From the NCBI GenBank assembly GCA_947575745.1, contig CANPOS010000003.1, positions 1 through 64,000 of the forward strand: a stretch of DNA of 64,000 nucleotides, read 5' to 3'. Both the position numbers and the translations under genes were made by a program. The notes beneath the pieces were generated by a model that worked only from the letters and a program-made list of their open reading frames with translations, did not search any database and was not told the DNA's origin. The DNA comes from an uncultured Clostridium sp. (GTDB lineage Bacteria > Bacillota > Clostridia > TANB77 > CAG-508). Shown here piece after piece: positions 33,890 through 45,612 of the stretch (the stretch's first letter is position 1; every line of letters begins with the position of its first letter).

Positions 33890-35383
33890 TTAATTAAGTG
33901 GTTTCATTGTTGGGAATAATAATACATCTCTTATTGATGCTGAATCTGTAAGTAACATGACAAGTCTATCTATTCCTATTCCTATTCCACCTGTTGGAGG
34001 AAGTCCATATTCTAGTGCATTAACATAGTCTTCGTCCATCATACCTGCTTCGTCATCTCCATTTTCTCTTGCTGCAATTTCCTCTTTAAATCTTTCATAT
34101 TGATCAATTGGATCATTTAACTCTGAAAATGCATTTCCATATTCTCTACCATCTATAAATATTTCAAATCTTTCTACATATCTTGGATCCTTTTTGCTCT
34201 TTTTTGCAAGTGGAGATATTTCTATCGGATATTCATATATAAAAGTTGGTTGTATCAATGTTTTTTCAACAAATTCATCAAAGAATAAGCTTATTATGTG
34301 TCCTCTATCTTCTTTTCCTTTTGGAATCTCGATATTCTTTTCCTTTGCAATAGCTATCGCTTCTTCGTCAGTATTTATCTTGTTAAAGTCAACTCCACAC
34401 ACTTCTTTTATACTATCTATCATTGTAATTCTTTTCCATTTTGTTCCTAGGTCAATTTCTGTTCCCTGATATGTTATTTTTGTTGTTCCACATACCCTCA
34501 TAGCACATTTCGTGAATATTTCCTCTGTTATATTCATCATATCGTTATAGTCTTCATAAGCTGAATAGAATTCTATTGAAGTAAATTCTGGATTATGTCT
34601 TATATCCATTCCTTCGTTTCTGAAAATTCTTCCTATTTCATAAACTTTATCATATCCACCTACTATTAATCTCTTTAAGTTAAGTTCTGTTGCTATTCTT
34701 AAATACATGTCTAAGTCTAAAGTATTATGATGTGTTATAAATGGTCTTGCTGTTGCTCCTCCTGATATTGTATTTAATATTGGAGTTTCAACTTCTAAGT
34801 ATCCCTTTTCGTCTAGTATTTTCCTTATTTCACTTATTATTTTACTTCTTTTTATAAAAGTTTCTTTTACTTCTGGATTCATTATTAAATCAACATATCT
34901 TTGTCTATATCTTAAATCTGTATCTTTTAAGCCATGAAATTTCTCAGGAAGTGGTCTTAATGATTTTGATAACAATACTACTTCTTTAGCATGTACAGAA
35001 ATTTCTTCTGTTCTTGTTTTAAACACAAATCCTGTTATTCCTATAATATCTCCAACATCATATGTTTTAAATTCTTTATAGTTTTCTTCTCCTAAATCGT
35101 TTGTACTAACATAACTTTGGATCTTTCCTTCACTATCTTGTATAGTACAAAAAGATGCTTTTCCCATAATTCTTTTTGACATAATTCTTCCTGCAACACT
35201 AACATCTTTTCCTTCTAATTCTTCATAATTATCTTTTACATTTTTACTTGTATGTGTTCTATTATATTTAGTTATTTCAAATGGATTTTTGCCATTTTTG
35301 ATAAGTTCCTCTAACTTCTCTCTTCTAATCTGCATAAGATGGTTTAAGTCCTGCTCTACTTCATTATTTTCATTCTCGTTCAT
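33890..35383 (-). CDS. lysS: Lysyl-tRNA synthetase (class II)
   Basis: 497 aa; [38 protein letters not shown]. Confidence 0.96.
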   Translation of the reverse strand: MNENENNEVEQDLNHLMQIRREKLEELIKNGKNPFEITKYNRTHTSKNVKDNYEELEGKDVSVAGRIMSKRIMGKASFCTIQDSEGKIQSYVSTNDLGEENYKEFKTYDVGDIIGITGFVFKTRTEEISVHAKEVVLLSKSLRPLPEKFHGLKDTDLRYRQRYVDLIMNPEVKETFIKRSKIISEIRKILDEKGYLEVETPILNTISGGATARPFITHHNTLDLDMYLRIATELNLKRLIVGGYDKVYEIGRIFRNEGMDIRHNPEFTSIEFYSAYEDYNDMMNITEEIFTKCAMRVCGTTKITYQGTEIDLGTKWKRITMIDSIKEVCGVDFNKINTDEEAIAIAKEKNIEIPKGKEDRGHIISLFFDEFVEKTLIQPTFIYEYPIEISPLAKKSKKDPRYVERFEIFIDGREYGNAFSELNDPIDQYERFKEEIAARENGDDEAGMMDEDYVNALEYGLPPTGGIGIGIDRLVMLLTDSASIRDVLLFPTMKPLN

Positions 35384-35483
35384 ACCCCTTCAATTCCTTT
35401 CCGTTCAAATATGTTTTATTATATATCAAAGTAACATAAAAATCAAGAAAAAAATGGTAGCCAGACTACCATTTCGAAATTTT

Positions 35484-35867
35484 TTAAAATATATTTGATA
35501 TAGACAACCTATACCTATCTTTTATATGCTCTATTATAAAATTACATGTATCTAATGCTTCTATTGCTCTACTATACTCTTTTATTTCTATATTTGTGTT
35601 TACATTTGTTATATACATTTCTACTTTTTCTAACTCATTATGTTCTATATATAAACTCAATGTATTTTTCTTTTTATCCCAAATTTCCTTTACTTTTTCT
35701 ATATTTTCCTTCATTTGCTCTTCTGCTTGTACTTCTATTCCTTCTCTTACCTGTCCCAAATATGCTGTTATTTCATCCATAACACAATTCGTGTTTTTTG
35801 ATGTAATTATATTTAAAATAATAATACAAATAACTACAATAGAAACAATTGCTATTTCTCTTCTCAT
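35484..35867 (-). CDS. DUF4363-family protein
   Basis: 127 aa; adjacent to DUF421 gene as commonly seen. Confidence 0.65.
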   Translation of the reverse strand: MRREIAIVSIVVICIIILNIITSKNTNCVMDEITAYLGQVREGIEVQAEEQMKENIEKVKEIWDKKKNTLSLYIEHNELEKVEMYITNVNTNIEIKEYSRAIEALDTCNFIIEHIKDRYRLSISNIF

Positions 35868-35884
35868 TGTATGTTCTTCCTCTC

Positions 35885-36574
35885 TTATTTTTCAAATTTG
35901 GATTTTTTTTGACAAAATATCTGTCCCTTTCCATCAAATGTAACTACTAATGCTTGATTAGGGTTTATTCCAAACTTTGAAACTTCTTTTTTGAGCCAAG
36001 TATAATCTCTTCCTATGGCTTTTAAGTTATCCTCCATTATTATTCCGTCAATTACTAAGTCATATGGTATGCCTTCATATTCTGGTTCAATTCCAAAGTC
36101 CTCTGGAATTGTATTTCTTTTGTTTGGTTTTGGAATTACTGTAAGTCCCCCACTTGTTTCAAGTATTGCATATTCCACATCTCCTAAATTACTTATATTG
36201 TTTCCTCTTAATCTCTCCTCTAATTCACTTATTGTAAACCTCTCTTGTCTAAGAGCTTCTTCATTTATTTTACCTCTATATATGAGAATACTTGGCTTTC
36301 CGCAAATGATACCTCTTGCAGTTATGCTTTTCATATTTATAACTGATATAACTAAATGCATAACTAATAATCCAAGTATTGGTATTATTCCATTTTGTAT
36401 AGGAATTCCAGTTTCTGTCATTGGGATTGATGCTAAATCTGCTATCATTATTGCTATTACAAGTTCAAATGGTTGGAGTTGTCCTATTTCTCTCTTTCCC
36501 ATAAATCTCATTACTATTAGTATAATTATATAAAGAAAAATTGATCGTAAAAATGTTATCAACATATTTTTCAC
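35885..36574 (-). CDS. DUF421 (YetF-like) membrane protein
   Basis: RFMGKREIGQLQPFELVIAIMIADLASIPM. Confidence 0.9.
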   Translation of the reverse strand: MKNMLITFLRSIFLYIIILIVMRFMGKREIGQLQPFELVIAIMIADLASIPMTETGIPIQNGIIPILGLLVMHLVISVINMKSITARGIICGKPSILIYRGKINEEALRQERFTISELEERLRGNNISNLGDVEYAILETSGGLTVIPKPNKRNTIPEDFGIEPEYEGIPYDLVIDGIIMEDNLKAIGRDYTWLKKEVSKFGINPNQALVVTFDGKGQIFCQKKSKFEK

Positions 36575-36722
36575 CTTTAAATTTACTTTTTTAATATATT
36601 TTTAACATTTTATTTAAAAATATTCTATTTTTGAATAAAAATATTTTTTTCGTTCATAATATATTCGAAAGATTTTTTCTTTCTTAGAATTGTATTTTAA
36701 AATTTAAGGGGGACAAAAAGCA

Positions 36723-37097
36723 ATGGACAATAATCAAGCAAGTTCAAGAAGTAATACTGGAAGTACAGCTTGGCAAATCATTGGTAGACTTGTTGTCGCT
36801 GCAATAGTTCTAGGAGTAACTGCATTTTTTACACCTGGATTTTCTATAAATAATATTTGGTCTTTAGGTTTAGCTGCAATAGTTTTAACTGTTATGGACT
36901 ATTTAATAACAAAGTTTACAGGTTTACATGCAAGTCCTTTTGGTAAAGGTTTTGTAGGTTTCGTACTAGCTGTTATTACTTTATATGTAACTCAATACTT
37001 TGTTGCTGGTTATTCAATTTCTTGGATGGCTGCAATAATTGGTGCTCTTATCTATGGTGTAATTGATTACTTTATACCTGGCGAACAAGAAATGTAG
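36723..37097 (+). CDS. Phage holin/YvlD-like small membrane protein
   Basis: 124 aa hydrophobic; three TM-like stretches; RBS ggggga. Confidence 0.6.
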   Translation: MDNNQASSRSNTGSTAWQIIGRLVVAAIVLGVTAFFTPGFSINNIWSLGLAAIVLTVMDYLITKFTGLHASPFGKGFVGFVLAVITLYVTQYFVAGYSISWMAAIIGALIYGVIDYFIPGEQEM

Positions 37098-37246
37098 TTT
37101 TTCTTAGTGGAATAAGAGTTTTATAAATCTTAAGATAATTTCTAAGAACTTTCTAATTTTTAGAAATTATCTTTTTTTAATTTTTAATTGATTTTTTTTA
37201 TTTTTTTATGTATGATATATAATGAAATGAAATTAATTTAATTTTG

Positions 37247-37336
37247 CATTATCTCCTTATGGTTAGAAGCTAAAATAGTAAAAGTCAAAACCAAACAAGA
37301 CATTTATTTGTAGCTTCCAAACATAAGGAGATAATG
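37247..37336. repeat. 90-nt palindromic element (about 25-bp imperfect inverted repeat)
   Basis: cattatctccttatggttagaagct ... agcttccaaacataaggagataatg. Confidence 0.8.
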
Positions 37337-37461
37337 TTTTTTGTCTAATTTCTAAATACAATTTTCTTATGTTACATTTTTAATGATATTTTATCATTTT
37401 ACATATATGGTATTTTTATACTTTTCATTAGTAAAATAGTTTTAAAATATTATGTTATAAA

Positions 37462-37764
37462 TTGAAATTAGGAGGCCTTATGAAAAATTTAAATCAAAAT
37501 GATATTAATTGTATTATTGGTAAAAATATCAAATATTTCAGACAAGTATATAATTTAAAACATGAAAAAATGACACAAGAAAATTTAGCAGAACTTATAG
37601 ATGTTTCTACTGCTCTTATTGGAAATCTTGAAAGTGAAAAGATTTCTCAAGGATTAAGTGTATATACTTTATATAAAATAAGTAAAGTTTTAAATGTACC
37701 TATTGAAAAATTTTTTGATGAAAGTCAAAATGATGAAAATGAAAATAATATGAAAGTAGGATAA
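37462..37764 (+). CDS. XRE-family HTH regulator
   Basis: TQENLAELIDVSTALIGNLESEKISQGLSVYTLYKISKVL. Confidence 0.85.
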   Translation: MKLGGLMKNLNQNDINCIIGKNIKYFRQVYNLKHEKMTQENLAELIDVSTALIGNLESEKISQGLSVYTLYKISKVLNVPIEKFFDESQNDENENNMKVG

Positions 37765-37880
37765 TTTAATTTAGGTTTTTGATTTTTTTCAAGTTTACTA
37801 TTGCATTTATATTGATTTTGTGTTATTATATTATCCGATATAGTTTAGTAAATAAAAGATCGGAGGTGCAACAAGAGTTT

Positions 37881-38147
37881 ATGCCAAACATTAAATCAGC
37901 TATTAAAAGAACAAAAATTATTGAAAAGAAAACTTTAGAAAACAACATGATTAAATCTAGTTATAAAACAGCTATTAAAAAGTTCGAAAGCGCTGTTGAA
38001 GCTAAAGATACATCTACTGCTGAAACTTTATTTGTAGAAGCTACAAAGAAGATTGATCAAGCTTGCAGTAAAGGTGTTATTGTAAAGAATACTGCTGCTA
38101 GAAAAAAATCTAATTTAGCAAAAAAATTAAATAACTTAAAAGCTTAA
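37881..38147 (+). CDS. rpsT: 30S ribosomal protein S20
   Basis: [17 protein letters not shown]..., RBS ggaggtg. Confidence 0.93.
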   Translation: MPNIKSAIKRTKIIEKKTLENNMIKSSYKTAIKKFESAVEAKDTSTAETLFVEATKKIDQACSKGVIVKNTAARKKSNLAKKLNNLKA

Positions 38148-38358
38148 GTTTTAAGAACCTTTGAATTTCTTCATTGGTTCTTTTTTGTATTCTAGGAAAG
38201 TATACGTATAGCGTATACTTGACGTAGAAGACAATTATGCGAAAATTAGATTTTCTTACAAAGTTTCTTGCTAGAAAATCTTAGTTCCGTTTTTTGTTTG
38301 CTTATTTTTGAAAAAAGTGCTATAATATAGTTATAATAACTTTAAGGAGGGTCTTACC

Positions 38359-38637
38359 TTGGAAAAAGAAACGTTCTTTTTTGATGTGGCACAAGCCAAT
38401 AATATTGCTTGTGATTATCTCTGTACTCCTGGGAAAGATAAGCAATTCGCTATTGTTTCGCAAGTTATCGATTTTGCGGGCACATCGTGGCTGAAAAGGG
38501 ACACTCCCTATGTGTTCACAACCAGACTGCTCAAAGGACAGTTTCTTGACGTTCTTTCCAATATTGGGCTTGAGCCCAAAGAGTGTCAAGTGAGCCAAAC
38601 GAGCGTGTTTACCAGAACGATTACTGTGAGGTTTTAA
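38359..38637 (+). CDS. Small hypothetical protein; GC-richer island gene
   Basis: 92 aa, RBS aaggaggg, terminator hairpin 38651-38683. Confidence 0.5.
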   Translation: MEKETFFFDVAQANNIACDYLCTPGKDKQFAIVSQVIDFAGTSWLKRDTPYVFTTRLLKGQFLDVLSNIGLEPKECQVSQTSVFTRTITVRF

Positions 38638-38709
38638 CAGATCCTCAAGAGGGAGAGCAAATTCACGTATTGCTCTCCCCCTTTTTATTATAAAAAATAT
38701 TATTTACCA

Positions 38710-39486
38710 TTAAACTTGTGTTGCTTTTACTACTATTCTTTTTTTACCATTACTATTACATGTTATTAATGTAACTTCCGTTTTACCATCTGTAAGTTGA
38801 GATGTACATGATACATCATATGGATCTATTTCATACTTATCATATACTTGATAAGTTCTTTTTCTACCTTTAATATCTTTTAGCTCAAATGTATCTCCTA
38901 TCTCTATTTTAGGAAGTTTTCCAAACATTGAGCCATTTTTATAGTTATGTCCTATTATTACATAATTTCCTACTTCATTTGGGTTTGGTCCCCATAATTT
39001 ATTTATTGATATTTTTAGTAACTCATCTGTTGAATCTGAAAGTACTGGATACTCTATACCTAAACTTTCAATCGTAAGTGTTGCTTCTACATAATATTTT
39101 GTTCCATCATTTGCTGTATATTCTTCTACTTTAGATAATTTTTCTGCTTCTTTTTCTGCCTCCATATTTGATATATTCACTTCACTTTTCACTCCTGAAA
39201 GCTTTACAACTAATTTATCTTCATCTACTGATACTAAATCTTCTGGTTTCATTTCTTGACTTTCATTTTCCATGCCTAATAATATCTCTTGAGAAACTTG
39301 TTCACTCTTAGTTCTATCATACTCAGCATATATATAACAAGAAAATAATGTGCATACTAAAAAAACAGATAAAAAGAAGTTCAATTTATATATCTTCTTT
39401 TTTCTTCTAAATTCTGGCGTAACTATTACTTTCTCATGTATTAATATCTGATTCATTAGTTTCTCCTTATAGATTATATTATACAC
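38710..39486 (-). CDS. Sortase (class D-like)
   Basis: IIGHNYKNGSMFGKLPKIEIGDTFEL...TLITCNSNGKKRIVVKA. Confidence 0.85.
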   Translation of the reverse strand: MYNIIYKEKLMNQILIHEKVIVTPEFRRKKKIYKLNFFLSVFLVCTLFSCYIYAEYDRTKSEQVSQEILLGMENESQEMKPEDLVSVDEDKLVVKLSGVKSEVNISNMEAEKEAEKLSKVEEYTANDGTKYYVEATLTIESLGIEYPVLSDSTDELLKISINKLWGPNPNEVGNYVIIGHNYKNGSMFGKLPKIEIGDTFELKDIKGRKRTYQVYDKYEIDPYDVSCTSQLTDGKTEVTLITCNSNGKKRIVVKATQV

Positions 39487-39515
39487 TATGTGTATTTAGC
39501 TTTCAAGATAATTTT

Positions 39516-40184
39516 TTAAATTTTAATATTTTGATTATAAATATATGGATATTCCTCTACTATATCCTTTACATTATTTACTAATTTTGCACCTTCCTTT
39601 ATTAAATTATTTGTTCCCTTAGATGTCTGTGAATTTACATTTCCTGGAACTGCAAATACATCTTTTCCTTCTTCTAAAGCGAGCTCTGCTGTAATTAAAC
39701 TTCCACTTCTACTTTCTGCTTCTACTACAACTATACCTTGACTAAGGCTACTAATTATTCTATTTCTTTTTGGAAAATTTTCTGCAAGTGGTAACATATC
39801 CTCTTCATATTCTGTAATAACTGCTCCTCCATTTTTTACTATTTCTTCAAGTAATTGCTTATTTTCTTCAGGGTATATATGTTTAAATCCGCTTCCAAGT
39901 ACAGCTACTGTTTTTCCTTTTCCCATAATCGCTCCTATATGAGCTGCTGTATCTATTCCTCTTGCCATACCACTTATCACATTTACTCCATATTTAGATA
40001 AATTGTATGCTAATGATTTAGCTATATTTTCTCCATATTTTGTACATTTTCTTGCTCCAACTATACCAATAGAAAATTCGTTTAATATTTTTTCATCTCC
40101 CATTACATATAGTTTTTCTGGCGGATTAAATAACCCTAAAAGTAACTTTGGATAATCTTTATCTTCTTTTTTTATAATTTTCAT
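39516..40184 (-). CDS. dprA: DNA processing protein DprA
   Basis: VGARKCTKYGE, SGMARGIDTAAH, AVLGSGFKHIYPEEN. Confidence 0.93.
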   Translation of the reverse strand: MKIIKKEDKDYPKLLLGLFNPPEKLYVMGDEKILNEFSIGIVGARKCTKYGENIAKSLAYNLSKYGVNVISGMARGIDTAAHIGAIMGKGKTVAVLGSGFKHIYPEENKQLLEEIVKNGGAVITEYEEDMLPLAENFPKRNRIISSLSQGIVVVEAESRSGSLITAELALEEGKDVFAVPGNVNSQTSKGTNNLIKEGAKLVNNVKDIVEEYPYIYNQNIKI

Positions 40185-40271
40185 ATAATTCTCCTTTCTT
40201 TTAGCACAAAAGGGAAATATACCTTGATTTTCGGTATATTTCCCTCCTAAATATTTATATATCTAACTTTT

Positions 40272-41106
40272 TTATTTCTTTGCACTTTTTACTACATTAT
40301 TCATTAACATAGCTACTGTCATTGGGCCAACTCCTCCTGGAACTGGAGTAATAAATGATGTTTTTTCTTTTACATTTTCAAAGTCTACATCCCCAAATAA
40401 ACCATCTTCTGTTCTATTTATTCCAACATCTATTACGACAGCTCCATCTTTTACCATGTTTTCTGTTACAAAATGTTTTCTTCCTATTGCTGCAACAAGT
40501 ATGTCTGCCTGTTTAGTTATTTGTTCTAAATTTTTTGTTTGTGAATGACATATTGTAACTGTTGCATCTTTATTTAAAAGGCATAATGACATTGGCTTTC
40601 CAACTATATTACTTCTTCCAAGTATTACTGCATGCTTTCCTTTTATATCAATGTTATATGCTTCAAACATTTTCATAATACCATAAGGAGTACATGATAC
40701 AAATGTGTCTTGATTTAAGCAAAGTTTACCTATGCTTACAGGATTAAATCCATCTACATCTTTTTCTGGTGCTATCCTTCTAAAGGCTTCATTTATATCT
40801 AAATGTTCTGGTATTGGACTTTGAAGTAATATTCCTGAGATATCTTTTCTTTCATTTAATCTATCTATTATATCTAACAGTTCTTGCATTTTAGTGTCTT
40901 CTCCGAAGTAATATCTCCTCATATTCTATGCCAAGTTCTGTGCAAGCTTTGTTTTTACTTCTTACATATATTTGTGATGCCTTGTCATTTCCAACCAGTA
41001 TTACTGCAAGCTTTGGTATTATTCCTTCTTGTTTCAACTTTTCTACATCATTTTTTAAATTTTCTCTTATGCTTTTTGCAAGCATTTTTCCATCAATTAT
41101 TTCCAT
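40272..41106 (-). CDS. folD: Bifunctional methylenetetrahydrofolate dehydrogenase/cyclohydrolase, one CGGA recoding event
   Basis: Joined at 40903-40905: [46 protein letters not shown]. Confidence 0.94.
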
Positions 41107-41119
41107 ATTTACTCCTTGT

Positions 41120-42565
41120 TTAGTACTGGCGTCCCCATATAACTAAGCATTTTGCTTCTTTTCCACAACATACACAAGTGTCTGCTATATGTTCTTGCTC
41201 AAATGGTATACACCTTGAAGGTGCCCCTGTTAATTCTTTTATCTTGTCCTCACATTCTCTGTTTCCACACCACATTGCTTTTATATATCCTTGATTCTCG
41301 TTTATTTTCTTTTCAAATTCTTCTAAGCTAGTTGCAACTTGTGTTTTTTCCTCAAGTCTTTTTTCACACATTTTATACATGTTTTTTTGTATATCTTCTA
41401 ATACTTCTTCTAGCTTTTTGTCTAATTCTTGTAAATTTACTGTAATTTTTTCCAAAGTATCACGTCTAACTAGAATACACTCTCCATTTTCTATATCTCT
41501 TGGTCCCATTTCTATTCTTACAGGTATTCCTTTAAGTTCACAATCGTTAAATTTAAATCCTGGTGAAACTTGGTCTCTCGCATCTACTTCTACTCTAAAT
41601 TTATTTTCTAAAGTTTTCTTAATTTCTTCTACCTTTTCTAGTACACCTTCTTTATGCATTGCAATTGGTATTATTCTAACTTGTATTGGTGCAACTTTTG
41701 GTGGAAGTTTTAATCCTCTATTATCTCCATGTGCCATAATTACTGCTCCCATTAGTCTTGTACTAATTCCCCAAGATGTTTGGTAAGCATATTCTTCTTT
41801 TCCTTCTCTGTTTTGGAATTTTACTTCAAAAGGTTTGGTAAAGTTTTGCCCAAAGTAGTGTGAAGTTCCTGATTGTAATGCTCTTCCGTCTCTTGTTAAT
41901 GTCTCTATTGTATATGTTTCTTCTGCTCCTGCAAATTTTTCCTTTTCTGTTTTTCTTCCTTTTAATACTGGAATTGCAAGTAATTCTTCTACAACTTTTG
42001 CATATATTTCTAGCATCTGCTTAGTTCTATCTATTGCTTCTTCTGCTGTCTCATGTATTGTATGTCCTTCTTGCCATAGAAATTCACGTGAACGTAAAAA
42101 TGGTCTTGTTTCTTTTTCCCACCTTAATACATTACACCATTGATTGTATACAAATGGCAAGTCTCTCCATGATTTTAGCCATTTTGAGTAAAGTGTTGAA
42201 AATATAGTTTCTGATGTAGGTCTTATACATAGTTTTTCGTCTAGCTTTTCTCCACCTGCTTCTGTAACAAATGCTACTTCTGGTGCAAATCCTTCTACAT
42301 GGTCTTTTTCTTTTTGTAATAAACTTTCTGGTATAAGTAGTGGAAAATATACATTTTTTACTCCTGATTCTTTAAATAATTTATCAGCATAACTTTGTAT
42401 ATTTTCCCATATTGCATATCCATATGGTTTTATTGCTATACATCCTTTTGTATCTGCATAATCTGCTAATTCTGATTTTATAACTATATCTGTATACCAT
42501 TTTGCAAAGTCTTCGTCTATGTTTGCAATTTCTTTAACAAATTCTTCTTTTTTAGCCATTGCCAT
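41120..42565 (-). CDS. proS: Prolyl-tRNA synthetase (ProS3 type)
   Basis: [35 protein letters not shown]. Confidence 0.95.
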   Translation of the reverse strand: MAMAKKEEFVKEIANIDEDFAKWYTDIVIKSELADYADTKGCIAIKPYGYAIWENIQSYADKLFKESGVKNVYFPLLIPESLLQKEKDHVEGFAPEVAFVTEAGGEKLDEKLCIRPTSETIFSTLYSKWLKSWRDLPFVYNQWCNVLRWEKETRPFLRSREFLWQEGHTIHETAEEAIDRTKQMLEIYAKVVEELLAIPVLKGRKTEKEKFAGAEETYTIETLTRDGRALQSGTSHYFGQNFTKPFEVKFQNREGKEEYAYQTSWGISTRLMGAVIMAHGDNRGLKLPPKVAPIQVRIIPIAMHKEGVLEKVEEIKKTLENKFRVEVDARDQVSPGFKFNDCELKGIPVRIEMGPRDIENGECILVRRDTLEKITVNLQELDKKLEEVLEDIQKNMYKMCEKRLEEKTQVATSLEEFEKKINENQGYIKAMWCGNRECEDKIKELTGAPSRCIPFEQEHIADTCVCCGKEAKCLVIWGRQY

Positions 42566-43124
42566 CTATCCTTTCTTCTTCTATTTCTTCAATATCCTCA
42601 TTTAGCATCTTTAATACATTGGGATATATTACCATTGAATTTCTTTCCCAGTTTTTCACTATTCTTATTGCTTGTTCTCTTGATGTTGCAAAAGATTGTA
42701 TTTCAAATATTACTATATTATTTTCTATTATTTTACATTTTACTATAAATTCTGTTTCACTAAGTGGAATAAATTCTGCTCTAATTGCATTTTCATTTTG
42801 TATCTCTTTAAGCTCTCCTTTAAATGATTCGTCTACTCTTCTTTTGATAATACCTGGTAAAATATCTATTGTTAAATCTAAAGTGCTTTTGCCACTTTCT
42901 GTAAGTTCATATACCTCTTCTTCCTCATTTTTATAGTTTACTATGTATTTATTATTTTCTAAGTCTAGCAAAAATTGTTGAAAATAAAAATAATTCATAT
43001 CTTGAACTGATAGAACAAGCCTATATAATCCATCATTATTTATAGGTTTGTCTATTACCGATAATAAATATAGAATTAGTATTTTATTTTCTGCTAATGT
43101 CTCGCTATCTGCATCTAATTTCAC
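42552..43124 (-). CDS. DUF4364-family protein
   Basis: 190 aa winged-helix-like; follows engB. Confidence 0.65.
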   Translation of the reverse strand: MKLDADSETLAENKILILYLLSVIDKPINNDGLYRLVLSVQDMNYFYFQQFLLDLENNKYIVNYKNEEEEVYELTESGKSTLDLTIDILPGIIKRRVDESFKGELKEIQNENAIRAEFIPLSETEFIVKCKIIENNIVIFEIQSFATSREQAIRIVKNWERNSMVIYPNVLKMLNEDIEEIEEERIDGNG

Positions 43125-43713
43125 TTAAATCTCACTCCACTTATTTATTTTATTCCAAGTATCTTCTATATATATCTTTCTTTCTGAAGAAAATGGAAGT
43201 ATTAATTCTTCTTTTAGGTTTAATTCATTTTTTATATCATTTAAAGCTTCATTAACCTTTGTTATTGCTATTTTATCAGCTTTATTTGCAACTATCAAAT
43301 ATGGTTTATTTGTACTCTTTATATATTCATACATAAGTTTATCATTTTCTGTTGGTTTATGCCTTATATCTAATATTAATATGATTAAACTTATATTGTC
43401 TCTAGAAAATAAATACTCTTCTATAAATTTTCCGTACTTTTTCTTGTTCTACTTTTGACATTTTACTATAACCATATCCGTGGCAAATCTACAAAATAAA
43501 ATTTCTCGTCCATATTATAGAAATTTATCTGTCTTGTTTTTCCGTGGCTCACCACTTGTTCTAGCTAACTTTTTTCTATTTATTAGTGTATTTACAAATG
43601 AAGATTTTCCGAACATTAGATTTGCCTGCAAGTACTATTTCAGGTAAACCCTTTGTTGGGTATTGCTTTTTACTTACTGCTGATATTTCAAATTTTGGAT
43701 TTTTTATTATCAT
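43125..43713 (-). CDS. ysxC: Ribosome biogenesis GTPase EngB/YsxC, four CGGA recoding events
   Basis: Joined at 43609-43611 ([15 protein letters not shown]), 43542-43544 ([12 protein letters not shown]), 43478-43480 ([13 protein letters not shown]), 43432-43434 ([12 protein letters not shown]). Confidence 0.95.
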
Positions 43714-43724
43714 TTTTACCTCAA

Positions 43725-45020
43725 TTATTCTGATTTTGGAGTTAATTTCTCTGTATTTCCCATGTATGGTCTAAGAACCTCTGGAATATTTATACTTCCA
43801 TCTTGGTTATAATTATTTTCTAAGAAGGCAATTAGCATACGTGGAGGAGCAATTACTGTATTGTTTAAAGTATGTGCAAAATAAGTTTGCTTTTCTCCTT
43901 TTTTCTTTACTCTAATTCCTAATCTTCTACTTTGTGCATCTGTTAAATTAGAACAGCTTCCTACTTCAAAATATTTTTGTTGTCTAGGACTCCAAGCTTC
44001 TACATCTACACTTTTTGCTTTTAAATCTGCTAAGTCTCCTGAGCAACACTCAAGTGTACGTACTGGTATATCTAGACTTCTAAATAATTCTACTGTGTAT
44101 GACCACATTTTTTCATACCATTTATAACTGTCTTCTGGCTCACATACAACTATCATTTCTTGTTTCTCAAATTGGTGTATTCTATATACTCCTCTTTCCT
44201 CTATTCCATGTGCTCCTTTTTCTTTTCTAAAACATGGTGAATATGATGTCATTGTATATGGTAGCTTTTCACTTTCTAGGATTTTTCCTTTGAATTTTCC
44301 TATCATTGAGTGTTCACTTGTTCCTATTAGATACAAGTCTTCTCCCTCAATTTTATACATCATTGCATCCATTTCTTCAAAGCTCATAACTCCTGTTACA
44401 ACATCACTTCTAATCATAAATGGTGGTATTGCATAAGTAAATCCTTTGTTTATCATAAAGTCTCTTGCGTAACTTATAAGTGATGAATGTAGTCTTGCTA
44501 TATCTCCTGTTAAATAATAAAAACCATTTCCTGCAACTTCTCTTGCTGAGTCTAAATCTATTCCTGATAAACTTTCCATTATTTCTGTATGATATGGAAT
44601 TTCATATTCTGGAACTACTGGATCACCATACTTTTGCACTTCTACATTTTCGCTATCGTCTTTTCCTATTGGTACTGATTCGTGCATTATATTTGGAATT
44701 TTCATCATTATTTCTTTTATTTCAGTTTTATATTCTTCTTCTAGTTTTTCATTATTAGATAGTTCTTCATTTATAGCTACAACCTCTTGTTTTACCTTTT
44801 CTGCTTCTTCTTTTTGTCCTGCACACATAAGTGAACCTATTTGCTCACTTAATTTATTACGGCTCATCCTTAAAGTATCACCTTTTAATGATGTTTCTCT
44901 GCTCTTTTTATCTAATTCTAAAACTTTATCAACTAATTCTAGTTTATGTTCCTGAAATTTTTTCTTGATATTTTCCTTTACTAATTCTGGATTTTCTCTT
45001 ATAAGTTTTATGTCTATCAT
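43725..45020 (-). CDS. serS: Seryl-tRNA synthetase
   Basis: LIGTSEHSMIG, SYSPCFRKEKGAHG, FEVGSCSNLTDAQSRRLGIR. Confidence 0.96.
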   Translation of the reverse strand: MIDIKLIRENPELVKENIKKKFQEHKLELVDKVLELDKKSRETSLKGDTLRMSRNKLSEQIGSLMCAGQKEEAEKVKQEVVAINEELSNNEKLEEEYKTEIKEIMMKIPNIMHESVPIGKDDSENVEVQKYGDPVVPEYEIPYHTEIMESLSGIDLDSAREVAGNGFYYLTGDIARLHSSLISYARDFMINKGFTYAIPPFMIRSDVVTGVMSFEEMDAMMYKIEGEDLYLIGTSEHSMIGKFKGKILESEKLPYTMTSYSPCFRKEKGAHGIEERGVYRIHQFEKQEMIVVCEPEDSYKWYEKMWSYTVELFRSLDIPVRTLECCSGDLADLKAKSVDVEAWSPRQQKYFEVGSCSNLTDAQSRRLGIRVKKKGEKQTYFAHTLNNTVIAPPRMLIAFLENNYNQDGSINIPEVLRPYMGNTEKLTPKSE

Positions 45021-45156
45021 AATGTCTCCCCTTTTCTCATTAATATATAGGACAAGTCTATCACGTTTTACTACATTTTGCAAGTATTTATTGACATTAA
45101 AAATACACTTCAAATATTATCTCTTATATAACATTTGAAGTGTGTATTTTTTATTC

Positions 45157-45600
45157 TTATAATAATATTACTATTGCAGAAATTACAGCTATAAGTATTG
45201 CTCCTACTCCTGATACGCTAAATACCATACCGACTGTCTTTGGTAAAGTTTCTCCTACAATATAATATTCATTATGGTCTTCTGGATTATAATATATTTC
45301 TACCTTTTGTCCTACTGCATATTTTGAGCGAGAGCTTCCATAAGAAGCTTCTTTTATATAAGTTTCTTCTCCGACTTTATATTCAAATACAGGATTCCAC
45401 CTCGTAGTATATACGTTATCATAATCACAATCGTTACGTTTAGATATATCTTTAACTATTCCATTAGTCATAACTGTACAATCTTCTTCTTTTCTTTTCC
45501 TATTATTAATTATAAATATACCTACTACTAAAAGAATTATTCCAATTAAGCCCCACAATCCTGAAAACATAATTACAAATTTTAATGTATCTTCTAACAT
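45157..45600 (-). CDS. DUF3592-family membrane protein
   Basis: YNPEDHNEYYIVGE typical segment, TM at both ends. Confidence 0.75.
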   Translation of the reverse strand: MLEDTLKFVIMFSGLWGLIGIILLVVGIFIINNRKRKEEDCTVMTNGIVKDISKRNDCDYDNVYTTRWNPVFEYKVGEETYIKEASYGSSRSKYAVGQKVEIYYNPEDHNEYYIVGETLPKTVGMVFSVSGVGAILIAVISAIVILL

Positions 45601-45612
45601 TTTTTCCTCCGT

